Of a DNA stretch of 51,814 nucleotides, positions 32,196 through 41,622 are shown piece by piece. The notes under the pieces are model-generated. The model had not been told where the DNA came from. It worked only from the letters and a program-made list of their open reading frames with translations, and searched no databases. The stretch lies in assembly GCA_903908265.1 (NCBI GenBank), contig CAIVRI010000049.1:1-51814 (forward strand), read 5' to 3'. The stretch's first letter is position 1. Every line of letters starts with the position of its first letter. The DNA comes from an uncultured Pseudomonadota bacterium (GTDB lineage Bacteria; Pseudomonadota; Gammaproteobacteria; Steroidobacterales; Steroidobacteraceae). A program made the translations under genes and the position numbers.

Positions 32196-32942
32196 GTGGA
32201 TCCTTTGAGCTTCGATGCAACACCCCTATCGCTCGTGGCCGCCAATGACCGCTACGTGTTGGTGGCCAAACCTAGTGGGATGGCGGTGCACCGTACCCGG
32301 GGCAGTACGGGGCTGCCGCTACTACAACGCCTGCGCAATCAACTGAACCGCCACATCTATCCCGTACACCGACTCGACCGCGGCACCTCCGGCGCTTTGC
32401 TGATGGCCCTAGATCCCGAGGCACAACGCGCGTTGGCCGCGCTGTTCGAGCGCGCCGCAGTACAAAAATCCTATCTGGCGATCGTGCGGGGATGGCCGCC
32501 TGCATCGCTACAGATTGACCATCCGCTACGCCGCCTCGATGACGACGCCGTCGCCCTACCGGATGGCTCACGTCAGACCGCCTGCTCGGACCTGATTCGG
32601 CTGTCATCGGTCGAACTGCCCATTCCCACCGACCCGTGGCCGACCACGCGCTATGCGCTGGTGCAGGTCGAGCCGCGCGAGGGCCGCCGGCATCAGGTGC
32701 GGCGCCATTTAAAGCACGTCAGCCACCCGATCATCGGGGATACAACCTACGGCAAGGGACTGCACAACCGCTTGTTCCGAGAGCATTTCTTCGCTGATCG
32801 CTTACTACTACATGCGCATCGCATCGCCTTTACCGACCCGTTTGATAGCCTGTCCAAAGTGTTTGTGGTGCCCCCGCCAGAGGATTTTCTAAGCCCGATG
32901 GCCGCTGCGGGCCTGCGCCTACCGCCGCAGGCGCTGCCGTGA
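32196..32942 (+). CDS. truC: RluA-family tRNA pseudouridine synthase, TruC-like
   Basis: 248 residues from GTG 32196; a TTG three codons later is an alternative. Catalytic Asp61 lies in 'PVHRLDRGTSG'. The short protein lacks an S4 domain, begins directly with the catalytic fold ('ANDRYVLVAKPSGMAVHR'), and has 'EGRRHQVRRHLKHVSHPIIGD' features and 'LLLHAHRIAFTDPF', which match TruC, the enzyme that makes pseudouridine 65 in some tRNAs. First gene of a translationally coupled group; its stop overlaps the next start (GTGA). TruC is the best guess, another small RluA relative is possible. Confidence 0.85.
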   Translation: MDPLSFDATPLSLVAANDRYVLVAKPSGMAVHRTRGSTGLPLLQRLRNQLNRHIYPVHRLDRGTSGALLMALDPEAQRALAALFERAAVQKSYLAIVRGWPPASLQIDHPLRRLDDDAVALPDGSRQTACSDLIRLSSVELPIPTDPWPTTRYALVQVEPREGRRHQVRRHLKHVSHPIIGDTTYGKGLHNRLFREHFFADRLLLHAHRIAFTDPFDSLSKVFVVPPPEDFLSPMAAAGLRLPPQALP

Positions 32943-33859
32943 GCGCGCAATGGCTCGCTGTGGTCAATCCCACCGCGGGCGCCGGCCGGGCGCAGCGGCG
33001 CTGGATCGGCCTCGACAATGCACTGCGCGCGCGCGGGGTACGCTTTGAAACCCACTACACCACACGCCCTGGCGAGGCGACCGAGGTGGCGCGCACCGCC
33101 GGAGCGGACTTTAAGGGACTGCTCGTGGTCGGCGGCGATGGCACGGTGCATGAAGTGGTCAACGGCCTGTCGCTGGACCGTCCGCCAACGCTCGCCGTCG
33201 CGCCCTTTGGCACGGGCAATGACTGGGCACGCGGCCTCGGTATCCCACAACAGGCCGCCGCGCTCGCCCAGTTGATCGCCCGGGGCCATACGCGCCCCGT
33301 CGAGATCGGCGCTCTGGAGTATCAACAAGACGATCGGTGGCTTACCCGCCGCTTTGTCAATGGGGCAGGACTGGGCCTTGATGCCGAGATACTCGCATGC
33401 CTGCCCACCCAGGGACCGCACGTCCTGACGTACCTGCGTGGGACCTTACGAGCCATCCGCCGGTTTCAGGCACCGGCCATGACCGTGCGCTGGGATGCGC
33501 AGCGCTCGCAAGGACGGTTTGCGCTGGTCTACGTCGCGCTAGGCCCCTTCGCCGGCGGCGGTATGCGTCTCGCACCGCCCACCGGCCGTCCGTTAGGGCG
33601 CTTACACGTGACTCTGATTCGCCAGAGCTCACTGTGGCACCTGATCGGCCTCTTACCCTTTCTCTATGGCAAGCACCTGCACCATCGTGCCATCGTCACC
33701 GGCACCTCTGCCGCGACTTTGGCGGTGGAAACAGAGGCCGGAGTACCTCTGGAGGCCGATGGCCAATTACTCGGCACGGGGCCGGCACGAATGACCATCC
33801 TGCCGCAGCGCCTGCAAGTCATCGCCCCGGATGTCCACACGAGCGATAATGCGGTTTAG
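32939..33859 (+). CDS. Diacylglycerol/lipid kinase family protein (YegS/DgkB-like)
   Basis: 306 residues from GTG 32939, overlapping the pseudouridine synthase stop. The catalytic domain shows 'VVNPTAGAG' (8-16), 'VVGGDGTVHEVVNGL' with GGDGT at 65-69, and 'PFGTGNDWARGLG' (89-101). The C-terminal half carries 'NGAGLGLDAEIL' and 'LEADGQLLG'. These proteins phosphorylate lipids such as diacylglycerol, phosphatidylglycerol or sphingoid bases using ATP. The 3' end overlaps the start of the patatin gene, which encodes a putative phospholipase, so coupled expression of a lipid kinase and a lipase is notable. Confidence 0.9.
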   Translation: MSAQWLAVVNPTAGAGRAQRRWIGLDNALRARGVRFETHYTTRPGEATEVARTAGADFKGLLVVGGDGTVHEVVNGLSLDRPPTLAVAPFGTGNDWARGLGIPQQAAALAQLIARGHTRPVEIGALEYQQDDRWLTRRFVNGAGLGLDAEILACLPTQGPHVLTYLRGTLRAIRRFQAPAMTVRWDAQRSQGRFALVYVALGPFAGGGMRLAPPTGRPLGRLHVTLIRQSSLWHLIGLLPFLYGKHLHHRAIVTGTSAATLAVETEAGVPLEADGQLLGTGPARMTILPQRLQVIAPDVHTSDNAV

Positions 33860-36080
33860 CCTGCCCGGGGTGCCTGCCTTGAAAGCCCTGTCCTATCGCC
33901 ACTGCATCGCCTTACTCGCCTGCATCGCAACCCTTGTCGCGATCCGACCGGCGATGGCTGCCGAGTCTTTGCCCACGCGTCGCCCCAAGACGTGCCTGGT
34001 CCTGTCCGGCGGCGGTGCCCGCGGCATCGTCCATATCGGCGTACTCAAGGTACTCGAGCAATTGCACGTGCCCGTAGACTGTGTGGTGGGCACCAGTGCC
34101 GGGGCCATCATCGGTGGCGTCTATGCCTCTGGGGCATCCCCGGAGGAAATTGAAGCCATGATTCGTGGCGCAGACTGGGATCTGCTGCTGTCGGACCAAC
34201 CGGTCCGCGCCGATCGTTCGATCTACACCAAAGAAGCAGAACGCGAACATCTGCTCAGCGCAGAGCTTGGCACCCGTGCACGCGGCGTGACCCTACCGCG
34301 CGGGTTGGTTGCCGGACAACATCTGCAATACTTTCTGCAGCAAATGGTTTCTCCCCGTCACGACGGACTCTTCGACCACCTGCCAATCCAGTACCGGGCG
34401 CTCGCCACGGATCTGGAAAACGGCCGTCTCGTCGTACTCGAGCATGGCGATCTCGCCGCCGCCTTCCGTGCCTCCATGTCCGTGCCAGGGTACTTCGCAC
34501 CGGTCGAAATCGATGGTCAAGTCTTGGTCGATGGCGGTCTAGTCCGCAATATTGGCGTCGATGTGGCACGCGCCCTTGGTGCGCAACGCCTCATTGTGGT
34601 CAACGTAGGCACCCCGCTGATGAAGCGCGCTGAGATCGAATCACTGGTCAATTCTGCCGACCAAATGTTGCGAATCCTCACCAATCAGAATGTCGATGCC
34701 TCGTTGGCCACCCTCACGCCCGACGACGTTCTCATCGAACCGGACCTCGGCACGCTGTCATCGAGTGATTTCGCCCACGCGCAGCAGTGGATCCCAGCAG
34801 CGGAGACCGCAACGCGTCGCAACACCAAGGCGCTCAGCGCGCTCGCATTAAACGATGCGGACTACGCATTATGGCAGCGCCTACAACGCGTCGCTCGTTC
34901 CGAGTCCGCGCCCAACCGGATCGAGGTAGATGCCAGCGGTCTATCACGTCTACCGGCGGCGATGATCAACGCGACGATCGGGCCGCAGCCCACGGATGTG
35001 AACAAAACCGTTGGCAGACTCCTCGCAACCGACGACTTCGAGACCGTCAAAGGCTACGTTAAAAACGATGCACAGGGCACGACGCTCGTACTTCAGCCAG
35101 TCGAAAAGCCTTGGGGACCAGACTACCTACGAGCAGGCGCCCAACTCACCACCGACTTTACCGGCGAAAGCTCCTTCCTCGTCACCGTCGATCACCGCGC
35201 CACCTGGTTAAATCACTATGGTATGGAATGGCGCAATCGAGCGAGTTTCGGTCATATCAACTCCCTCCGGTCTCAACTGCGTATTCCGCTAGACACGGCT
35301 CGCTCCTGGTACGTGGCACCGGAATTGGAGTCAACGGGTCGCTTACGCGATGTGTTCACCCGCGGTGCGGATACGGCGCAGTACCGTATACGACAAGATG
35401 CGGCCTCCCTCTTGGTGGGCCGAAGCATCGGGGTCATTGGCGAGTTAATGATGGGTATCGAGCACAGCTATGAGACCGCGCGACTCGCCGTCGGCGCGCC
35501 AGTCATCCCTCAGCAAAACATGGCGGTGGGACTGCTGCGCGCGCAGATAACTTTTGATCGCCTCGACAGTCTCGACTTTCCAACCCACGGTTATTTTTTC
35601 AACTCCAACCTCCGTGTCGCGAATGCCGCTTTTGGCGGCCAAGCGCAATTTCGACGGTGGTCGAGTGAATACGCGACAGCATTCGGCGGCCACAATGCCA
35701 GCATACTGCTCACCGCACGCTACGAAACGTCGATGAAGACGACCTTGCCTCTTGCGCAGGCATTTGCACTCGGCGGGTTCCAAAATATTTCCGGCTTAGT
35801 GGATGAACAAGTGCTGGCCGACGAGGTCGCTTTCATTCGTGCTGTCTATCGTACGCATTTCTTACACGGCAACCTGCTGCTGCCAGACCTCTACGCGGGC
35901 GTGTCGCTGGAAGCGAGTGACGTCCACCACTTATACGACCTAAATGCCCCACGACATTTATTCGGCGGATCAGTGTTCTTGTCCGCGCAATCGGCATTTG
36001 GGCCTTTATACCTTGGCGCCGGCACGGCCAGTAACGGACATGGGGCGCTCTACCTATATGTTGGGCGTCCGTGGCCCTAA
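33849..36080 (+). CDS. Patatin-like phospholipase with C-terminal beta-barrel (type Vd autotransporter-like)
   Basis: 743 residues from ATG 33849, preferred over ATG 33831 because it gives a conventional signal peptide (cleavage 'AMA-A', 37). The patatin domain has oxyanion motif 'GGGARGIVHIG' (54-64), nucleophile Ser83 in 'GTSAGA' and Asp228 in 'DGGLVRN'. A POTRA-like segment ('DFETVKGYVKNDAQGTTLVLQPVEK') lies near residue 400, and the remainder, rich in alternating beta strands and ending 'LYLYVGRPWP', looks like a 16-strand Omp85-type barrel. This is the architecture of PlpD, where the lipase is carried to the surface by its own barrel. Overlaps the lipid kinase gene upstream and the TPR gene downstream. 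Confidence 0.92.
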   Translation: MRFSLPGVPALKALSYRHCIALLACIATLVAIRPAMAAESLPTRRPKTCLVLSGGGARGIVHIGVLKVLEQLHVPVDCVVGTSAGAIIGGVYASGASPEEIEAMIRGADWDLLLSDQPVRADRSIYTKEAEREHLLSAELGTRARGVTLPRGLVAGQHLQYFLQQMVSPRHDGLFDHLPIQYRALATDLENGRLVVLEHGDLAAAFRASMSVPGYFAPVEIDGQVLVDGGLVRNIGVDVARALGAQRLIVVNVGTPLMKRAEIESLVNSADQMLRILTNQNVDASLATLTPDDVLIEPDLGTLSSSDFAHAQQWIPAAETATRRNTKALSALALNDADYALWQRLQRVARSESAPNRIEVDASGLSRLPAAMINATIGPQPTDVNKTVGRLLATDDFETVKGYVKNDAQGTTLVLQPVEKPWGPDYLRAGAQLTTDFTGESSFLVTVDHRATWLNHYGMEWRNRASFGHINSLRSQLRIPLDTARSWYVAPELESTGRLRDVFTRGADTAQYRIRQDAASLLVGRSIGVIGELMMGIEHSYETARLAVGAPVIPQQNMAVGLLRAQITFDRLDSLDFPTHGYFFNSNLRVANAAFGGQAQFRRWSSEYATAFGGHNASILLTARYETSMKTTLPLAQAFALGGFQNISGLVDEQVLADEVAFIRAVYRTHFLHGNLLLPDLYAGVSLEASDVHHLYDLNAPRHLFGGSVFLSAQSAFGPLYLGAGTASNGHGALYLYVGRPWP

Positions 36081-36919
36081 GTGACGCACGCGCGCACCGG
36101 CGCCGGATCGCGCGTAGGATTTTGGCGGCGCTCATCCTTCTGCATCTCCTGGCCGTCGGCGCTTACCTGACGCAGAGTCGCCAGCAAGCCCTACTGGTGC
36201 GCTTTTTGGAGGCACGCGATCAATGGCGAGACGGTCATCTCGATGCAGCAGCAAGTGTCTACCGCGACTTAATCAACACCCGCACAACCGTGGCCTGGCC
36301 GTTCGTGCTGATCCGCAACTACCCGAGCGCCGCCGATACATGGTACCTCCTAGGTCGAGTCGAATCCGATCGGCACCAGAATGCAGCGGCCCTAACGGCC
36401 TATCGCAACGCGATACACCTCGGCGGTCGTGGAACCCGAGAGTTTCGCAACCTCCTTTTAGACGCGGAGCGGCCCGACGAATTATTACATTGGGCTGACG
36501 AAGCGATCGCGCACGATCGGTCAGCACCGCAGCCGTACAAGGATCGGGGCGCGGCCCTGCTGGCCCTTGGCCGACCCCACGAGGCGAGCATCGCGTATGC
36601 CGCCGCACTCGCATACTTGCCCGCCTGGCGCCGACAGTTTGATCCGGCGGCGCCATCCGGCTTGAGCGGAGAGGAAGCAGATCTTTGGAATCTCTATGCG
36701 GCGGCGATGCTCGCAGCGGGCGACGCGGAGGCGGCGACACGCGCCTGCGCGCAAGTGACCCAACGACAGTCCAAAACCGCAGCGCTAGATCGCTTATGTC
36801 AGGCCTTACTGGTGCAACACGCCGGACGACCCGACGAGGCCCGACGGCTGTTGGCAGGTTACCTACCGCCGGCGCCCGAACACGATCGCCTCATGCATGG
36901 ACTATTTGCGGCGCACTGA
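36071..36919 (+). CDS. Membrane-anchored TPR-repeat protein
   Basis: 282 residues from GTG 36071, which lies inside the end of the patatin gene. Residues about 16-31 form a hydrophobic anchor ('ILAALILLHLLAVGAYL'), so the rest is periplasmic. At least two TPR units are visible: 'ADTWYLLGRVESDRHQNAAALTAYRNAI' (given as two halves around 97-124) and 'PQPYKDRGAALLALGRPHEASIAYAAAL' around 162-190. TPR proteins assemble or stabilise partners. Overlap with the patatin gene suggests it helps that protein, for example in export, but the pairing is inferred from position only. Its stop is five bases from the convergent oxidoreductase stop. Confidence 0.78.
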   Translation: MALSDARAHRRRIARRILAALILLHLLAVGAYLTQSRQQALLVRFLEARDQWRDGHLDAAASVYRDLINTRTTVAWPFVLIRNYPSAADTWYLLGRVESDRHQNAAALTAYRNAIHLGGRGTREFRNLLLDAERPDELLHWADEAIAHDRSAPQPYKDRGAALLALGRPHEASIAYAAALAYLPAWRRQFDPAAPSGLSGEEADLWNLYAAAMLAAGDAEAATRACAQVTQRQSKTAALDRLCQALLVQHAGRPDEARRLLAGYLPPAPEHDRLMHGLFAAH

Positions 36920-36923
36920 GCGC

Positions 36924-37871
36924 TTAGCGGAGGCTAGAGGCGGCGACCAACTCGGCAATACGAATCGCCGTGCTCAACGCAGCCCGACCCTCGCGCCCGC
37001 CGACCAAGGGCTGTGTACCCATGCGAATAGAGTCAGCAAAGGCGGCAATCTCTGCCTGCAATGCATCGCCCTGCTCATAAGTACGTTCATCGATCGCCAC
37101 CTGCGGCATCCCCTCAGCATTCATACCGCCCCCCTTGCGGATCACGGTGAGTACCTTTTGACCGAGATCAATCGAAACATAACGCTCGTCATCGAATATG
37201 CGCAGTTTTCGCTCTGATTTGAGACTCACTCGACTGGCAGTGACATTCGCAACACAGCCCGATTCAAAGCGAATCCGGGCATTGGCAATATCGATATCCT
37301 CTGAAAATACACGGGTACCGATGGCATCAATATCAGTAATGGGCGAGCGCACAATGCTTTGGATCAAGTCAATGTCATGAATCATGAGATCCAACACGAC
37401 GCTAACATCCGTACCACGCTGTTTGAACGGTGCCAAACGCGCCGACTCGATGAAACGCGGCGCGGTCACCAACCCTTCGATCGCGCGAACGGCTTCATTA
37501 AAGCGCTCCAAATGCCCCACCTGCAGAACGCAGCCTACCCGCTGCGCCACTTCGATCAGATCCGTTGCTTGCGCCACCGTGGTCGTCATCGGTTTTTCAA
37601 CCAAGACGTGGATCCCTGCCTCGAGGCAAGCGTGAGCAATGGCGTGATGCAACGGTGTGGGCGTGACGATAGACACCGCATCGACACGCCCGATGAGATC
37701 GCGCCAGTCAGCGACGACCGCTACACCGAGTTCCGCGCCCAGTTTTGCGCGTACAGCGTCCACCGGATCCGCCACGGCAACCAGGTCACAGCCCGCCAGC
37801 GCGCACCACTTTTGCGCATGGAATCGTCCGAGATATCCCGCCCCGATCACTGCTGCCCGGATGTTGGCCAT
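36924..37871 (-). CDS. Gfo/Idh/MocA family NAD(P)-dependent oxidoreductase
   Basis: 315 residues from the ATG at 37871, preceded by GGAG; the open frame further up is not like the family. N-terminal Rossmann fold '[19 protein letters not shown]' (about 4-22), then '[15 protein letters not shown]' with the conserved E-K-P, and the C-terminal alpha/beta domain with '[17 protein letters not shown]', which carries the catalytic His. Family members reduce or oxidise sugars, inositols or sugar nucleotides. Gammaproteobacterial relatives often sit near lipid A genes; here none is adjacent, so the substrate is open. Confidence 0.9.
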   Translation of the reverse strand: MANIRAAVIGAGYLGRFHAQKWCALAGCDLVAVADPVDAVRAKLGAELGVAVVADWRDLIGRVDAVSIVTPTPLHHAIAHACLEAGIHVLVEKPMTTTVAQATDLIEVAQRVGCVLQVGHLERFNEAVRAIEGLVTAPRFIESARLAPFKQRGTDVSVVLDLMIHDIDLIQSIVRSPITDIDAIGTRVFSEDIDIANARIRFESGCVANVTASRVSLKSERKLRIFDDERYVSIDLGQKVLTVIRKGGGMNAEGMPQVAIDERTYEQGDALQAEIAAFADSIRMGTQPLVGGREGRAALSTAIRIAELVAASSLR

Positions 37872-38036
37872 TGCGCTCACTCCATAAAACCTGCGCCTAC
37901 TGCACCGGCGCATTATGCAGTACCCTCGCTTCGTCGCCACGACTGCTCATTTTGACGCATCGCCAACGACCGCTATTGACCTGCACCCGAGGCGTCTGAA
38001 ATCCTCGGGCTCCCGCTTGGGATCGGAGACAACGCC

Positions 38037-39221
38037 ATGGATGCACAGACCGCAACGACCGCCTATATCGACACCTTGGGTGCAGAACGACTGGCCCGCG
38101 CCGTCGCCTACACCACCGGCGGTCACTGGCTGTTGCTGGGCTCGCTTCTGATATCGCTGCTCAGCGCCTATCTGATCGCCCGCAGCGGTGTGATGACCCG
38201 AGCGGTCACGGGACGCACACAGAAGGCCAACCGGGCCGCGGCACTGAGCGCCGCTGTATTTCTCACGCTCTCGGCTCTACTGTCCCTACCTTGGACGGTC
38301 TATACCGACTGGTGCCGTGAGCGCGCCTACGGGCGCTCGAGTCAGCCGCTGGGTGATTTTTTAGGGCAGTGGGCGCTGGGGACCGCTATCTCCGTACTGA
38401 TCGGTTCGGCGCTGCTAACGGTGATTTACCTGTTTCTACGCCGGACCGGGCGACGCTGGTGGCTTTGGGCCACCAGCGTCGTAGCTATCGGTATGGCAGG
38501 ATTGATGTTCGCAGCCCCGGTGATGATCGAACCCCTGTTCAATAAATTCGAACCGCTCCCTGCCGGCACCGTGCGCGATGCACTGGTGCCCATGGCAATC
38601 CAAGCGGGTGTGCCGGCGACACGGATTTTTGTCTACGACGGTTCACGCCAGTCCAACAACTTTACGGCTAATGCGGGGGGCATTGGCTCGACCGCCCGCA
38701 TTGCAGTCTCCGATGTCGCCTTCAAGGGCTCGTCCTTGGCGGAAGTCCGCGCCGTCACCGGTCACGAGATCGGCCACTACGTACTCAAGCATTCGCTGTG
38801 GGGCGTCTTGATGGGCACCCTGATGGCCTTGTTGTGCTTCCTCGCGGCAGAGCGCACCTACCCGCTGGTGGCTGGCCGTCTGCGACTAGCCGCGGCCTTC
38901 GCCGATCCGGCGGGTCTGCCGGCGCTAGCGGTGACCGTCTCCTTGGTTGGTTTTTTGGCCACCCCGCTACTGAATACCATCTCACGGCACTTCGAATCGC
39001 AAGCGGATCAATACTCACTCGACCACGTCGGTGAACCGGATGGCTTAGCGACGGCGCTGGTGAAGACGGCGGACTATCGTAACCCACGACCTGGCCGGTT
39101 GGAGGAAGTCATCTTTTACAATCACCCCTCGGTCGAAGGCCGCGTACTGACTGCGATGCAATGGAAGGCGGCGCATACCCGCGATACCGCACCGGCGGCC
39201 ACCCCGACCCCGACGCCCTGA
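38037..39221 (+). CDS. M48-family membrane metalloprotease (Ste24/HtpX-like)
   Basis: 394 residues; GGAG lies upstream of the ATG. Several membrane spans (about 28-50, 66-85, 112-134, 144-163, 255-270, 292-312) surround the catalytic domain. Zinc site: 'TGHEIGHYVLKH' with His243/His247 and Glu320 in 'SRHFESQADQYSLDH'. 'PLFNKFEPLPAG' (165-177) is characteristic of the Ste24p-like subgroup. Such proteases cleave misfolded or prenyl-type membrane proteins from inside the membrane. A second member of the same subgroup lies at 50401-51603. A small membrane protein gene follows by 7 bases. Confidence 0.94.
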   Translation: MDAQTATTAYIDTLGAERLARAVAYTTGGHWLLLGSLLISLLSAYLIARSGVMTRAVTGRTQKANRAAALSAAVFLTLSALLSLPWTVYTDWCRERAYGRSSQPLGDFLGQWALGTAISVLIGSALLTVIYLFLRRTGRRWWLWATSVVAIGMAGLMFAAPVMIEPLFNKFEPLPAGTVRDALVPMAIQAGVPATRIFVYDGSRQSNNFTANAGGIGSTARIAVSDVAFKGSSLAEVRAVTGHEIGHYVLKHSLWGVLMGTLMALLCFLAAERTYPLVAGRLRLAAAFADPAGLPALAVTVSLVGFLATPLLNTISRHFESQADQYSLDHVGEPDGLATALVKTADYRNPRPGRLEEVIFYNHPSVEGRVLTAMQWKAAHTRDTAPAATPTPTP

Positions 39222-39228
39222 CTCGACC

Positions 39229-39519
39229 ATGCCACGCGCCCCCCAAAACTTTTTTACCCGGCCCATCGATCGACGGATTGAGCTAAAACGCGCGCTGCTT
39301 GGTGTTGCGGTGGGTCTGTTCTTCGTACCGCTGCTCGTATTCTCGTTTGGTCGGCTTGCACTCGGTCCCTTCGAGGGCTCTATCGGCAGCTTCTTGGCCC
39401 AGTTCTACAGCGACCTGCTCAAAGCCGCACCGGGCGCCATCGCCTTAGTGCTGGGGCCGTACGCACTCTACGTCCTGGCCCGAGTGACAGCGGCGCTCGC
39501 AGGGCGCGCCGGCCGCTAA
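39229..39519 (+). CDS. Small membrane protein of unknown function
   Basis: 96 residues with two hydrophobic segments (about 22-44 and 66-88) joined by a short loop containing 'FEGSIGSFLAQFY'. Basic residues at the start suggest the N-terminus is cytoplasmic. It starts seven bases after the M48 gene and may be co-expressed with it. No family recognised. Its stop codon lies in the loop of the hairpin described at 39502-39532. Confidence 0.65.
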   Translation: MPRAPQNFFTRPIDRRIELKRALLGVAVGLFFVPLLVFSFGRLALGPFEGSIGSFLAQFYSDLLKAAPGAIALVLGPYALYVLARVTAALAGRAGR

Positions 39520-39532
39520 GGCCGGCGCGCCC
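39502..39532. terminator. Perfect 13-bp GC hairpin spanning a stop codon
   Basis: GGGCGCGCCGGCC (39502-39514) pairs fully with GGCCGGCGCGCCC (39520-39532) around a five-base loop GCTAA that contains the stop of the small membrane protein gene. There is no T-tract on either side, so it may act as a transcript-end stabiliser or Rho-assisted terminator for the convergent genes on both sides. Confidence 0.55.
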
Positions 39533-39538
39533 TATCGA

Positions 39539-41182
39539 TCAATGTGCCGCTGACGCGCGACTCGCCTCACGCACGCTGCGAAATTCGCTCTTGGGATACC
39601 ACTCCGGCCAATGCCGCTCCGTCGCCACCCGCGCACCGACCGCATAGAGCAACTGCAGATCCTCGAGCACACCGGACACGTCCCAGTCTGGCGAATACTC
39701 GTCGGATGGCTTGTGATAGCGATTTGCCGTGTACTCATCCTTGAAGGCCTGACCAAACCCAGCCGGATTTGCAATAGCATCGATACCAGTCTCGGTGTAC
39801 AGCGCCGGCACCCCGTGTTTGGCGAGATTGAAGTGGTCTGACCGGAAGTAATGACCCTTTTCCGGCTCCGCATCCGGACGAATCACGCGCGACTGTTTGG
39901 CTGCCGCCTCCTTCAGGTAATCCTCGAGCTCAGAGGAGCCATAGCCGACCACCTCGATGTCGCGCGTCCGCCCCAACGGATACATCGCATCAATGTTGAT
40001 CGCAGCCGCCGTATCGGCCAATGGAAACACAGGGTTCTGTCCGTAGTACGCCGAACCGAGCAAGCCCGACTCTTCGCCAGTCAGGGCGATAAACACCACC
40101 GAACGGTCGGGACGCCGACCGGCTCGGAAGGCTTTGGCTATTTCTAAAATGCCAGCCACGCCGGTCGCGTTATCCACCGCGCCGTTATAAATGGTATCGC
40201 CCGTACCGCCAGCCTCTTTCGAATTGCCAAAATGATCCCAATGACCCATGTAAAGCACGTACTCCGTTGGGTGATGGGCGCCCGGCAAGACGCCCACCAC
40301 ATTGGCCGAACGGGTCCGGCGGATGGTGTTATGCAATTGCACCGACGCATCCAATTGCAGCGGCACAGCCCGAAAGCCAGGTGTCGTCGCCGCTTTTTCC
40401 ATGGCGTCCAGATCGCGACCGGCCAGTGTGAACAACTGCCGCGCTGAGGCATTGCTAAGCCACCCCTCGACCGCCGCACGCGCCGCGTGACCATCGGCCG
40501 CTTCCGGTTCCAGTAGCGGCCCGGTGTTGCTGTTGCGTACCACGTCCCAGCCATACGCCGCCGGACCGGTTTGATGGATGATCAGCGCACCTTCAGCGCC
40601 CTGGCGCATTGCTTCTTCAAACTTGTAAACCCAACGGCCGTAGTAGGTCATGTTTTTGCCGCGGAACAATTGCGGGTCCCGATAACCGGGATCGTTCACC
40701 AGAATCACGGCGGTTTTGCCATGCATGTCGATGCCGGCATAGTCGTCCCAACCGTACTCGGGGGCATGAATGCCATGCCCGACGAAGATGAGAGGGCTGT
40801 GGGTCAACCCGGCGGTTTCACGCACGCGGCGCGTCCAAACCACCGCATCGTCCGCATAGGCGAGCGTCATTTGCCCGCCAGCGCCGGCAATCTCCAACCG
40901 GGCCGAAGGATCCGCCTGAATCGCCACCAGCATGACCGGCTGGCGGTAGCTGCCCTCGACGCCCGGTTGCAGCCCCAAACGACGGAATTCAGCCTCGATC
41001 CAGTCCAGCGTCTTGGTTTCCCCGACCTGACCGGGCTTGCGGCCTTCAAACGCATCCGAAGCCAAGATCTGCACTGAGGAGCGGAAACCCGCCGCGCTAA
41101 GACCCCGCACGGCTGGCGCCGCCCAAATCCCACCGGTCACCGATAACAGCGCTAGCGCGCAGAACCAACGTCTCACAATCAT
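39539..41182 (-). CDS. Exported M28-family peptidase with PA domain
   Basis: 547 residues with signal peptide ('MIVRRWFCALALLSVTGGIW', cleavage near 'AA-P'). A protease-associated (PA) insert lies around 120-290 ('PLIFVGHGIHAPEYGWDDYAG'). The two-zinc M28 site follows: 'YMGHWDHFG', 'GAVDNATGVAGILE', 'ALTGEESGLLGS' with the catalytic Glu, and 'YFRSDHFNLAKHGVPAL'. It is an aminopeptidase-type enzyme of the periplasm or exterior, likely for peptide nutrition. It converges on the M48/small membrane protein pair and is followed upstream by a small membrane protein gene that may share its transcript. Confidence 0.92.
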   Translation of the reverse strand: MIVRRWFCALALLSVTGGIWAAPAVRGLSAAGFRSSVQILASDAFEGRKPGQVGETKTLDWIEAEFRRLGLQPGVEGSYRQPVMLVAIQADPSARLEIAGAGGQMTLAYADDAVVWTRRVRETAGLTHSPLIFVGHGIHAPEYGWDDYAGIDMHGKTAVILVNDPGYRDPQLFRGKNMTYYGRWVYKFEEAMRQGAEGALIIHQTGPAAYGWDVVRNSNTGPLLEPEAADGHAARAAVEGWLSNASARQLFTLAGRDLDAMEKAATTPGFRAVPLQLDASVQLHNTIRRTRSANVVGVLPGAHHPTEYVLYMGHWDHFGNSKEAGGTGDTIYNGAVDNATGVAGILEIAKAFRAGRRPDRSVVFIALTGEESGLLGSAYYGQNPVFPLADTAAAINIDAMYPLGRTRDIEVVGYGSSELEDYLKEAAAKQSRVIRPDAEPEKGHYFRSDHFNLAKHGVPALYTETGIDAIANPAGFGQAFKDEYTANRYHKPSDEYSPDWDVSGVLEDLQLLYAVGARVATERHWPEWYPKSEFRSVREASRASAAH

Positions 41183-41207
41183 GGTCAGACCTCTTGAACA
41201 GGGAAAA

Positions 41208-41495
41208 TCAGCGGGGCCAGTAATGCCAAGCCAGAGCAGCCACGTTCAGCAGCACCACGGTCACGGCCCAAAACCGCCACGGCCGGAGCCGCAGAATGCC
41301 CATAAATGCATACGAGGAAACGAATGCAAGTGTCAGAAATAGAAAGAAACTTTGTAGTAGCGGTCCGTATTCACGACCGAGTGCCGGGTACTCTTGACCC
41401 ATGAGCAGAAACACACACAGCACCAAGGCGAGCCCTAAGGTGATCGTGACGGCCGATCCCATAACGATGCCGATCAGCACCGCCAGCGGGGTCAC
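41208..41495 (-). CDS. Small three-span membrane protein of unknown function
   Basis: 95 residues from a GTG start with GAGGA seven bases upstream. Three hydrophobic segments (about 4-32, 47-68, 71-91). Sequence 'MGQEYPALGREYGPLLQSFF' is a polar loop between the first two. No family recognised. The gene ends 25 bases before the M28 peptidase start and may be transcribed together with it. Confidence 0.65.
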   Translation of the reverse strand: MTPLAVLIGIVMGSAVTITLGLALVLCVFLLMGQEYPALGREYGPLLQSFFLFLTLAFVSSYAFMGILRLRPWRFWAVTVVLLNVAALAWHYWPR

Positions 41496-41622
41496 GGCAG
41501 GTCCTCGTGTGCGGCCGACTTGATCCGGCTGCCGCTGTTCCCTACCCTAATCACCATAATTCACCTCGAAAGCGCGACACAGGACGCGCCGCGCCCCATA
41601 GACAGGGCGCTAGTCTAACCTC

